Origin: an uncultured Eubacterium sp.
GTDB lineage: Bacteria; Bacillota; Clostridia; Lachnospirales; Lachnospiraceae
Direction: 5' to 3'
Assembly (NCBI GenBank): GCA_947573465.1
Contig: CANPET010000117.1
Span: forward strand, 1-5,893
DNA length: 5,893 bases
Of this stretch, positions 1-5,491 are shown piece after piece. How positions within the stretch are numbered: the first letter of the stretch is position 1; every line of letters begins with the position of its first letter. The translations under genes and the position numbers were made by a program. Below the pieces are notes generated by a model. The model searched no databases. It was not told the origin of the DNA and saw only the letters and a list, made by a program, of their open reading frames with translations.

Positions 1-79
1 TGATATAATTTGTTAATTCCTGATTAGTAATCATTCTTTTTGGAATATACGATCCTGTACCTATAATCTTCCCAAACAT
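1..79 (-). CDS. fabH: Beta-ketoacyl-ACP synthase III (FabH), N-terminal fragment cut by the window edge
   Basis: This frame starts at an ATG (79-77) and stays open for 26 codons to the window edge. It reads MFGKIIGTGSYIPKRMITNQ and then ELTNYI. The IIGTGSY-P-(x)n-TN-(x)2-L pattern is the hallmark N-terminus of the FabH family; E. coli FabH begins with a very similar KIIGTGSYLP segment and a TN-(x)2-L motif. FabH starts type II fatty-acid synthesis by condensing an acyl-CoA primer with malonyl-ACP in the cytoplasm. The start is supported by an AAGGAG ribosome-binding site at 87-92, 7 nt upstream of the ATG, and by a good promoter just beyond it. The catalytic Cys-His-Asn residues lie outside the window. 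It follows the por operon but is separated from it by a strong terminator, so it begins a new transcription unit, probably a fab cluster (inference). A FabH-like KASIII of secondary metabolism cannot be excluded from 26 residues. Confidence 0.85.
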   Translation of the reverse strand, partial: MFGKIIGTGSYIPKRMITNQELTNYI

Positions 80-106
80 CTGCTGTCTCCTTTTCAAATC
101 GGTCAA

Positions 107-135
107 AGTATATCCCTTTCCAAAATCTGGGTCAA
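107..135 (-). promoter_or_regulatory. Sigma-A promoter of fabH
   Basis: On the minus strand a -35 box TTGACC (135-130) is followed after exactly 17 bp by a -10 box TATACT (112-107), close to the sigma-A consensus. Transcription would start near position 100, giving a leader of about 20 nt before the fabH ATG. The word TTTGACC occurs again at 107-101, about at the expected start site, so a regulator could bind a direct repeat here. I see no clear palindromic FapR- or FabT-like operator. Confidence 0.65.
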
Positions 136-162
136 TAGATTTTCCCAATCCTTTACACCCAT

Positions 163-220
163 AAAAAAAGATGTCAAATACTAGACAATTCATGTTTTTT
201 TGTCTAATATTTAACATCTT
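163..220 (-). terminator. Rho-independent terminator of the por operon
   Basis: Positions 200-219 pair with 169-188 to form a 20-bp stem with an 11-nt loop (189-199). In minus-strand RNA this is followed by an unbroken run of U (169-163). The two imperfect positions (175/213 and 181/207) are G-U wobbles in minus-strand RNA but C-A mismatches in plus-strand RNA. This, together with the T-run, fixes the direction. It lies 30 nt after the stop codon of the 142-residue protein gene and ends the transcription unit before the fabH promoter. Confidence 0.92.
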
Positions 221-249
221 CTATTATTATATCTGTCTATAAGACTTGC

Positions 250-678
250 TTATTTTTTATTTAAATCATTTAAAAACTCTGTTATGATTTCCTTTGGCTT
301 CGCTGCCTTTGTCACAACTACTGCCACAACAATCACAAGAATCACTGCTACAATTCCACACAGAATCATATTCCCTGTCTGCATTTTATAAGCTGACCAC
401 AGAAATCTTGCCACAATCAAAGCTGCTGCCACAATTACCATCGTATATAGATAAAATCCAAAAGTAAATTTTCCCTCAATTTCACAAGCATTTTCCTTTT
501 CAGAAATCTTTCCTTTAAAAGTAACCGGGACTGCTTCCACACTGGTGCCAAATTTTCCCTGTGCAAGCGTAATTTCCATTTTATTGTTATTTTCTCTCAC
601 AACAATATTCTTCTTTTTGGCTTTGCTGTCCATCACATTCAACAATGTTTCTTTATCCCTGTTATATTCGAACTTCAT
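250..678 (-). CDS. Unknown protein with two C-terminal membrane helices, 142 residues
   Basis: I do not recognise this family. Residues 1-72 are polar and charged and look like a small folded soluble domain with alternating beta-type stretches (NIVVRE, KMEITLA, AVPVTFKGKI). Two hydrophobic helices follow at about 73-93 and 103-123 with a short loop between them, and a charged tail (KAAKPKEIITEFLNDLNKK) ends the protein. There is no signal peptide at the N-terminus, so the soluble domain and tail are probably both cytoplasmic (inference). The start has an AGGAG site 6 nt upstream of the ATG. The gene begins 55 nt after porB with no terminator or strong promoter between, and a strong terminator follows it, so it is probably the last gene of the por transcript. 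That placement does not show a role in pyruvate metabolism. Confidence 0.8.
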   Translation of the reverse strand: MKFEYNRDKETLLNVMDSKAKKKNIVVRENNNKMEITLAQGKFGTSVEAVPVTFKGKISEKENACEIEGKFTFGFYLYTMVIVAAALIVARFLWSAYKMQTGNMILCGIVAVILVIVVAVVVTKAAKPKEIITEFLNDLNKK

Positions 679-733
679 CTTTTTCTCCTAATGCTTTATG
701 CAAATGCACCAATATCGATATCCTCACATCTTA

Positions 734-1666
734 TTATCTACTGCACTTGAACTGAAGGTCTTCCCACCTTCTGTCAACTTCCTTCTGATACTTCTCAATG
801 AGATGTTCATTTTCAGGTTTAAACAAATGTTTAAATCTTCCCTGTGTCTTTAAGAATTCTTCAATTGGAAGTCTGTTCTTTGGCTCGTAGTTGAGAATCC
901 ACTTACCCTCTACAACCTCATAAAGTGGCCAGTAGTTTGTTTCTACTGCTAACTTGCAAATTTCCATAATCTCATCGGTCTTATACTTCCATCCTGTAGG
1001 ACACGGAGCACATACATTTAAGAATGCCGGACCATCTGTGTAGATTGCACGCTCTGCCTTTGTATGCAAATCCTTGAATCCATTAAAGAATGTGGTCTGG
1101 GCTGCATATGGAATATCATGTGCTGCCAAAATTGCTGCAAGGTCTTTTCTGTACTGTTCTTTACCATTGCACTGACTTCCTACTGGTGTGGTTGTTGTAT
1201 CTGCATACATTGGTGTCGCAGAAGAACGCTGTGTACCAGTGTTCATGTATGCTCCGTTATCGTAACATACATATGTATAATTTGTTCCACGCTCCATTGC
1301 TCCTGATAATGACTGGATACCAATATCGTAAGTTCCGCCGTCACCACCAAAGCAGATGAACTTGTAATCTTCTTTTACTTTTCCTTTTCTCTTTAATGCC
1401 TTATACGCACCTTCCACACCACTCATTGTGGAACTGGCATTTTCAAAGGCACTGTGAATGTAACTATCTTCCCATGCTACATATGGATACTGAAATGATG
1501 ATACATTTAAGCATCCTGTTGCACAACCGATTACTGCTTTATCTCCTTCGTGTAATCCACGAAGTACATTTCTGGCACAGATTGTAGCACCACAACCTGC
1601 ACACATTCTATGACCAGGAGCAAAACGTTCCGGTTTGTTCATTGTTTCTTTAAAATTGTAACCCAT
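734..1666 (-). CDS. porB: Pyruvate:ferredoxin oxidoreductase, beta subunit (TPP-binding)
   Basis: PorB carries the thiamine diphosphate (TPP) site and the proximal [4Fe-4S] cluster of the four-subunit enzyme that splits pyruvate with CoA into acetyl-CoA and CO2 and reduces ferredoxin. At 310 residues it has the usual family length. Near the N-terminus GHRMCAGCGA supplies Cys22 and Cys25; Cys52 in GCATGC and Cys219 in CAPCPTGW are the likely remaining cluster ligands by comparison with known PFORs. The TPP/Mg motif is G108-D109-G110, continuing TYDIG and ending at N137 in CYDNGAYMNTG. The ribosome-binding site AAGGAGG lies inside the last codons of porA, and the ATG follows the porA stop after 2 nt, which suggests translational coupling. 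Paralogues acting on 2-oxoisovalerate (Vor) or 2-oxoglutarate (Kor) share this fold. The subunit set and the alpha-subunit sequence favour pyruvate, but specificity is an inference. Confidence 0.93.
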   Translation of the reverse strand: MGYNFKETMNKPERFAPGHRMCAGCGATICARNVLRGLHEGDKAVIGCATGCLNVSSFQYPYVAWEDSYIHSAFENASSTMSGVEGAYKALKRKGKVKEDYKFICFGGDGGTYDIGIQSLSGAMERGTNYTYVCYDNGAYMNTGTQRSSATPMYADTTTTPVGSQCNGKEQYRKDLAAILAAHDIPYAAQTTFFNGFKDLHTKAERAIYTDGPAFLNVCAPCPTGWKYKTDEIMEICKLAVETNYWPLYEVVEGKWILNYEPKNRLPIEEFLKTQGRFKHLFKPENEHLIEKYQKEVDRRWEDLQFKCSR

Positions 1667-1668
1667 AA

Positions 1669-2862
1669 TTATTTTGCCTCCTTATCTCTTAATCCCATAT
1701 ATCTGTATGTAGGACCTGTCTCGCCTGTTTCAGCAATCTCCATCAGTGTCTTATAAACACCCTTCATATCGTCTACTGTTACATCTCTGCCACCAATACC
1801 ATACATAATGTTGATAGCCCTTGCTGTACATCCTGCTGTATACATTGCCTGCATCGTCTCTGCACCAACAGGTCCACCATTGGTTGAGAATGCCTCACTT
1901 CGATCCATTACGGCCACCGCCTTACATTCCTTAAGGGATGCTGCAATTTCTGCACCAGGGAATGGTCTAAAGGAACGAATCTTAATCAGTCCAACCTTTT
2001 CTCCCTCTGCTCTCATCTGGTCAATTGCTTCTTTTGCAGTACCTGCTGCGGAACCAATAATTACCATTGCATACTCTGCATCTTCCATTTTGTATTCTTC
2101 AATCAAGCCATATTTACGACCTGAAATCTTTTCAAAATCCTTTGCCACATCCAGGATAACCTGCTTTGCATTTTCCATCGCATGTGCCTGTGCTTTTCTT
2201 GATTCCATATAATAATCAGATACAGCATATGGACCAACTGCAAACTTTTCTTCCGGATTTAAAAGATAATCTACCGGCTCTCTTTCCCCTACAAAATCCT
2301 TCACAGTTTCATCATCTAATAACTCCATATTCATCATAGCATGGCTTGTAATAAAACCATCCTGACAAATCATAATCGGAAGCATAACATCCTTATGTTC
2401 CGCAATATTAAATGCCATAACCATGTTATCATAAGCTTCCTGATTGTCTTCTGCATATAACTGAATCCAGCCGGAATCTCTGGCTCCCATAGTATCAGAA
2501 TGATCACAGTTAATATTCAGCGGTCCTGTCAACGCTCTACATACTGCTGCAAGACCTACCGGAAGTCTGCTGGATGCTGCAACGCCTAATACTTCCCACA
2601 TAAATGCAAGACCGGCTGATGATGTAGCAGTCAATGCTCTGGCACCTGCTGCTGACGCACCCATTGCCGCACTCATAGAACTATGTTCTGATTCTACCGT
2701 GATAAATTCTGTATCCACTAATCCGTTAGAAACATAATTTGAAAAATACTGTGGTATTTCTGTTGATGGTGTAATCGGAAATGCCGGAAAGACATCCGGA
2801 TTAATCTGTCTGAGAGCTGTTGCTACAGCCTCATTTCCTGACATTAATACTTTCTTTGGCAT
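1669..2862 (-). CDS. porA: Pyruvate:ferredoxin oxidoreductase, alpha subunit
   Basis: PorA supplies the pyrimidine-binding half of the TPP site, the substrate pocket and the CoA-facing domains. The 397 residues match the usual family size. Visible motifs in order are: SGNEAVA near residue 8; FPITPSTEIPQ at 28-38, whose Thr31 corresponds to the substrate-contacting Thr of PFOR; VESEHSSMSAAMGAS at 56-70, with the Glu that activates TPP; SSAGLAFMWE at 81-90; CRALTGPLNI at 108-117, with the Arg that binds the pyruvate carboxylate; DTMGARDSGWIQ at 123-134; and the C-terminal IRSFRPFPG at 295-303 and NGGPVGAE at 328-335. The RALTGPLNI and HSD-(x)5-RDSGWIQ blocks resemble Thermotoga-type pyruvate enzymes. 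The start has GGAGGTG placed inside the final porD codons, with the ATG 2 nt after the porD stop. It sits third in a porC-porD-porA-porB order, the same as in Thermotoga. Confidence 0.94.
   Translation of the reverse strand: MPKKVLMSGNEAVATALRQINPDVFPAFPITPSTEIPQYFSNYVSNGLVDTEFITVESEHSSMSAAMGASAAGARALTATSSAGLAFMWEVLGVAASSRLPVGLAAVCRALTGPLNINCDHSDTMGARDSGWIQLYAEDNQEAYDNMVMAFNIAEHKDVMLPIMICQDGFITSHAMMNMELLDDETVKDFVGEREPVDYLLNPEEKFAVGPYAVSDYYMESRKAQAHAMENAKQVILDVAKDFEKISGRKYGLIEEYKMEDAEYAMVIIGSAAGTAKEAIDQMRAEGEKVGLIKIRSFRPFPGAEIAASLKECKAVAVMDRSEAFSTNGGPVGAETMQAMYTAGCTARAINIMYGIGGRDVTVDDMKGVYKTLMEIAETGETGPTYRYMGLRDKEAK
1677..1683 (-). promoter_or_regulatory. porB ribosome-binding site inside the end of porA
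   Basis: AAGGAGG is read as the Lys-Glu-(Ala) codons just before the porA stop. It lies 10 nt upstream of the porB ATG, with the TAA stop of porA in the spacer. Ribosomes finishing porA are therefore placed directly on the porB start. Confidence 0.8.
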
Positions 2863-2864
2863 AA

Positions 2865-3167
2865 CTATTTCACCTCCATCTTAATTGCACCGAATGGACA
2901 TACTTTTACGCAGATGCCACATCCCTTACAATGATCTAAATCTATCGCCTGTCTCTTATAGTCTTTTACAGCAATGCAGCTGTCCGGACAAACCGGTACG
3001 CATAAAAGACATTGTTTACATTTTTCTTCATCAATTACAGGAGCAACAGCTGTCCAGTCACCTGTAATAAACTCTCTGGTTGTGCCACTTCCTACAATGG
3101 TATTTCCTCTTGTGACATCCTGCCAGCACACATCCTGACCTAATTTCGTTATATCTGACTTTGCCAT
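2865..3167 (-). CDS. porD: Pyruvate:ferredoxin oxidoreductase, delta subunit (2x[4Fe-4S] ferredoxin-like)
   Basis: This 100-residue subunit is the electron wire of the complex, passing electrons from the PorB cluster to external ferredoxin. Two classical cluster motifs are present: C50-(x)2-C53-(x)2-C56-(x)3-C60-P and C80-(x)2-C83-(x)2-C86-(x)3-C90-P. The N-terminal half (GNTIVGSGTTREFITGDWTAVAPVI, about 21-45) is the PorD-specific extension with its TGDW signature. This separates it from free ferredoxins. An extra Cys64 follows the first motif. The ATG overlaps the porC stop by one base (TAATG), and its Shine-Dalgarno site lies inside porC. Length and motifs are normal for the family. Confidence 0.95.
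   Translation of the reverse strand: MAKSDITKLGQDVCWQDVTRGNTIVGSGTTREFITGDWTAVAPVIDEEKCKQCLLCVPVCPDSCIAVKDYKRQAIDLDHCKGCGICVKVCPFGAIKMEVK
2871..2877 (-). promoter_or_regulatory. porA ribosome-binding site inside the end of porD
   Basis: GGAGGTG overlaps the Met-Glu-Val codons before the porD TAG stop and lies 8 nt from the porA ATG. Stop and start are separated by only two bases, so the genes are expected to be translationally coupled. Confidence 0.8.
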
Positions 3168-3739
3168 TATTTTACCTCCTTTAATGCTGTTCTCAGTGCT
3201 TCCATATTTCCCTGAATCACTTCCGGTTTCTTTGCGAACTTATGCTTGAAAGATCCTTCCATCTCATTTAGGAATGTGTCATCATCAATGACACCTGTTA
3301 CCTTTACAATCGCAGCAAGCATAGGAGTATTGGGGAAGTTCTTTCCTAATGTATCCATCGCAATCTGTCTGGCATCAATTGTATATACCTTTCCTTTATA
3401 ACCTTTTAAACTGGGAATGATTTCTTCCTTGCTTCTTGATGTGTTAATCAAAATTGCTCCATCTTCCCTGAGTCCCGCTGTGACATCAACGATATCTAAT
3501 AATGTCTCATCTACTACTACAACAAACTGTGGATCATAAATGTTGGAATGAACACGAATTGGTTCATCACTGATTCTGTCATATGCTGTAATAGGTGCTC
3601 CCATTCTCTCCGGACCATATTCTGGAAATCCCTGTGCATTCTTTCTAGTTTTAAAAGCAACCTCTGCCAAAAGCAAAGCCGCTGTCTTGGCACCCTGACC
3701 TCCACGGCCATGCCACCTGATTTCAAGAGTATTGTTCAT
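3167..3739 (-). CDS. porC: Pyruvate:ferredoxin oxidoreductase, gamma subunit
   Basis: PorC is the gamma subunit, equivalent to the central domain III of single-chain PFOR, which takes part in CoA binding. Its 190 residues fit the family. The N-terminal GRGGQGAKTAA loop (11-21), the FPEYGPERMGAPITAYDRIS block (38-57), the VVVVDETLL strand (73-81) and NTPMLAA (137-143) are all typical. The start is supported by AGGAGG 7 nt upstream of the ATG. It is the first por gene, 51 nt after the ATPase stop codon. In that gap I see no hairpin terminator, and only weak promoter matches whose position would overlap the ribosome-binding site, so the source of por transcription is unclear. Its last codons carry the porD ribosome-binding site. 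Confidence 0.94.
   Translation of the reverse strand: MNNTLEIRWHGRGGQGAKTAALLLAEVAFKTRKNAQGFPEYGPERMGAPITAYDRISDEPIRVHSNIYDPQFVVVVDETLLDIVDVTAGLREDGAILINTSRSKEEIIPSLKGYKGKVYTIDARQIAMDTLGKNFPNTPMLAAIVKVTGVIDDDTFLNEMEGSFKHKFAKKPEVIQGNMEALRTALKEVK
3175..3182 (-). promoter_or_regulatory. porD ribosome-binding site inside the end of porC
   Basis: AAAGGAGG is read within porC as Lys-Glu-Val codons, and its GGAGG core is 7 nt from the porD ATG. The porC stop and porD start share one base (TAATG), a classic stop-restart arrangement. Confidence 0.85.
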
Positions 3740-3790
3740 CTTTCTGCCTCCTTCTAACTAATTTTTCACATGTCAGTCAACAATATCTTT

Positions 3791-5395
3791 TTATAAACTC
3801 TTTAAATAGTTTTCTACATTCATATAAACAATTTTGTCATCCTCAAAATAATCCTCTCCACGATAAAGAATATATTTTGTTGTAATCTTTCCGTAGCGTT
3901 TTTCCAATTCATTAATCTTTGCATCATCAATTAAATTCTTATAATTTTTCTGTTGAACTTCCATCTCATCAATAATTTCAAATACTGTACATTGATTCTG
4001 CTCTTTGTCATAAACTACCATGTCAAAACTGCCTTCCGGGAAATGCAGTCTAAAAGCCCGATACCGTTCAGAAACTCCCCTGCCTGTCTCAAACAGAACA
4101 ATGTCTTTCAAAATACAATTTCTAATTTCTTCTAATACTCCTTCAACAATAATCTGTTTATCGTGGGCACTTAAATTACCAAATTTCAACTCCTTGAGAA
4201 ACGGTTCAATCAATTCTTTACACTTAAGATACTTTCTTCCCGGCTGCAGGAACAAAAACTCCTTCACTTCCTCCACCGTGTCATTAATTCCGGCTACAGG
4301 ACATTCCTTGACAAAATCTAAATCTTTCAATAAATTAATTGTTGTGTCATTATAAATCTCAGGAACTTCCACATACTGTGGCTGCTTATCTTTCCTTCGT
4401 TCCCATATAGATACCTTAGAAGTTAATCCTAATTTTTGTTCTACGTATTCTCTGGTTAAAATTTTAGATAAAAACCTTCGGCATATTTTTTCTATTCCCT
4501 TCTGAATATCTTCCGTAAGTTCACCATTTTTTCCAATATATTCATCAAACTCCGGCTTTTCTTCTCCTAATACTCCACCAAATTCCATATAATTATCCAG
4601 GCTGTCATTATCCATAATAACACCGTATTCACCATAAGAAATAAATGTAGTATGAATCATTTCTGCCTTATGATACAGTTCATCATGAATTACATTCCAA
4701 AAGCTTAATGGCTCCCGACTGGATAAAACAATCTTCATACCTGTTGCCGCAAAAACATCAGATAAAACGGAGGCTGATTCTATAAAATCACTTACATTCG
4801 TAACATCTTCTATAAAAACATATCTCACCTTTTTATCATATAAATCTTTTAAGTCCTGTGCCAACTCTTCCATTGTATTTGACTTAATAATTTTAATATA
4901 GGCAGATCTGTCCAGCTGAATCTTTGTCATCCGAAACAAAGCCTGTCGAATTAACGTTGTCTTTCCCGTTCTTTTCAGTCCATAAAGAATACATATCTTA
5001 TCCACTTCCGGGCTGTCCAAATAATTAGTTAGTTCTTCAAAACAAGGTCTTGCTTCGTATCCCCTGACTGCTTCTCCCATGTCCTGCAGCGCTGTGCCAA
5101 ACACCACATTAGTTTTATACCTTTCTTTATGCGGAACATAAGAGATAACCTCAACATGTTTTTTCTCTTTCTCTTTTAAATCTTTCAATTCTTTTTCTAA
5201 CTGTTTTCTTTTAGCAATCTGACCTTCAAACTGTTCCAGTTCACTTTTTTTAATATACTTACTTTTAACCTTTCCATTTTCCGTCCATTGTTGGTAATAA
5301 TAAACATTACCATTAATATTTTTCTTAGAAATATAACCTATAGGCAACATGGAAATCTGTATTTCCAAATCTTCAATCATCGCTCTGTAATCCAT
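3791..5395 (-). CDS. P-loop ATPase with YYY/SKYI N-terminal domain and degenerate nuclease-fold-like C-terminus
   Basis: This 534-residue protein looks like the AAA-type ATPases related to the DUF4143/archaeal-ATPase group; exact family and cellular role are unknown. Residues 15-52 hold a small domain (LPIGYISKK, VYYYQQW, GKVKSKYIKK) that often precedes such ATPases in Clostridia (from memory). A highly charged coiled coil follows at 55-80. Walker A is GLKRTGKTT (139-147), Walker B is YVFIED (192-197), and VLSSREP (223-229) fits sensor 1. The C-terminus has a strand pattern SFDMVVYD (456-463), then VFEIIDE (471-477), then KYILYRGED (507-515), as in the PD-(D/E)XK-like end of this group. The expected E-x-K lysine appears as Ile475, so nuclease activity is doubtful. 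The start has GGAGGTG 5 nt before the ATG (a near-full anti-SD match), and a strong promoter lies upstream. Base use is visibly more AT-rich than in por, consistent with an accessory gene. No transmembrane segment is seen. Confidence 0.82.
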   Translation of the reverse strand: MDYRAMIEDLEIQISMLPIGYISKKNINGNVYYYQQWTENGKVKSKYIKKSELEQFEGQIAKRKQLEKELKDLKEKEKKHVEVISYVPHKERYKTNVVFGTALQDMGEAVRGYEARPCFEELTNYLDSPEVDKICILYGLKRTGKTTLIRQALFRMTKIQLDRSAYIKIIKSNTMEELAQDLKDLYDKKVRYVFIEDVTNVSDFIESASVLSDVFAATGMKIVLSSREPLSFWNVIHDELYHKAEMIHTTFISYGEYGVIMDNDSLDNYMEFGGVLGEEKPEFDEYIGKNGELTEDIQKGIEKICRRFLSKILTREYVEQKLGLTSKVSIWERRKDKQPQYVEVPEIYNDTTINLLKDLDFVKECPVAGINDTVEEVKEFLFLQPGRKYLKCKELIEPFLKELKFGNLSAHDKQIIVEGVLEEIRNCILKDIVLFETGRGVSERYRAFRLHFPEGSFDMVVYDKEQNQCTVFEIIDEMEVQQKNYKNLIDDAKINELEKRYGKITTKYILYRGEDYFEDDKIVYMNVENYLKSL

Positions 5396-5400
5396 ATTAT

Positions 5401-5407
5401 CACCTCC
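5401..5407 (-). promoter_or_regulatory. Very strong ribosome-binding site of the ATPase gene
   Basis: GGAGGTG, continuing AT, matches the anti-Shine-Dalgarno end of 16S rRNA almost completely and stands 5 nt from the ATG at 5395. It settles the start choice for the ATPase over the internal Met at codon 6. Confidence 0.85.
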
Positions 5408-5424
5408 AAATTTATCATAAAATA

Positions 5425-5452
5425 ATTATAACCTATTGACCGGCGAAGTCAA
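5425..5452 (-). promoter_or_regulatory. Near-consensus sigma-A promoter of the ATPase gene, embedded in a palindrome
   Basis: The minus strand shows TTGACT (5452-5447), a 16-bp spacer, then a perfect TATAAT (5430-5425). Initiation near 5418 would leave a leader of about 23 nt before the ATPase ATG. The -35 box, the whole spacer and the first two bases of the -10 box lie within the 12-bp inverted repeat at 5429-5459, so a protein bound to the repeat would block the promoter. It is the only strong promoter I find upstream of the ATPase and por genes. Confidence 0.65.
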
Positions 5453-5459
5453 TAGGTTA
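5429..5459 (-). terminator. Perfect 12-bp inverted repeat: terminator of the VUT gene and/or operator of the ATPase promoter
   Basis: TAACCTATTGAC (5429-5440) and GTCAATAGGTTA (5448-5459) are exact reverse complements around a 7-base centre. In minus-strand RNA the hairpin is followed by UAAUUAUUUUAU, a broken U-rich stretch, so it could end the VUT transcript 32 nt after its stop codon. The stem is only one-third GC and the U-run is interrupted, so termination may be weak. Its overlap with the promoter boxes makes an operator role equally possible. The sequence alone does not decide between these. Confidence 0.5.
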
Positions 5460-5491
5460 CCTCTTTCATTTTCAAACAGATTTCAATATTT

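Noticed and set aside
712..721. ATATCGATAT palindrome between porB and the 142-residue protein gene
   Set aside because: It is only 10 bp, has no loop and no T-run, so it is not a terminator; a short AT-rich palindrome is expected by chance.
1064..1306. Open frames on the plus strand opposite porB (also 1090-1359 and 1396-1587)
   Set aside because: Their proteins are rich in Cys, His and Leu with no family resemblance, lack ribosome-binding sites, and lie wholly opposite a well-conserved gene.
1808..2212. 134-codon plus-strand frame opposite porA
   Set aside because: It is antisense to highly conserved PorA sequence and shows no recognisable motif; its length follows from porA codon use.
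3517..3757. Frames overlapping porC on both strands (3517-3726 minus, 3548-3757 plus)
   Set aside because: Both overlap the clear PorC protein in other frames and have no supported start or homology.
3741..3779. TTGACT with TTAGAA 17 bp downstream as a porC promoter
   Set aside because: The -10 match is poor and the box abuts the ribosome-binding site, so the transcript would begin at or inside it.
3953..4355. Plus-strand frames opposite the ATPase C-terminus
   Set aside because: There is no Shine-Dalgarno site or promoter, the composition is implausible, and the ATPase frame on the other strand is continuous.
3791..5395. Calling the ATPase part of a known defence or toxin-antitoxin system
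   Set aside because: No partner gene such as a nuclease, toxin, reverse transcriptase or nucleotidyltransferase is adjacent; its neighbours are metabolic and transport genes, so this would be speculation.
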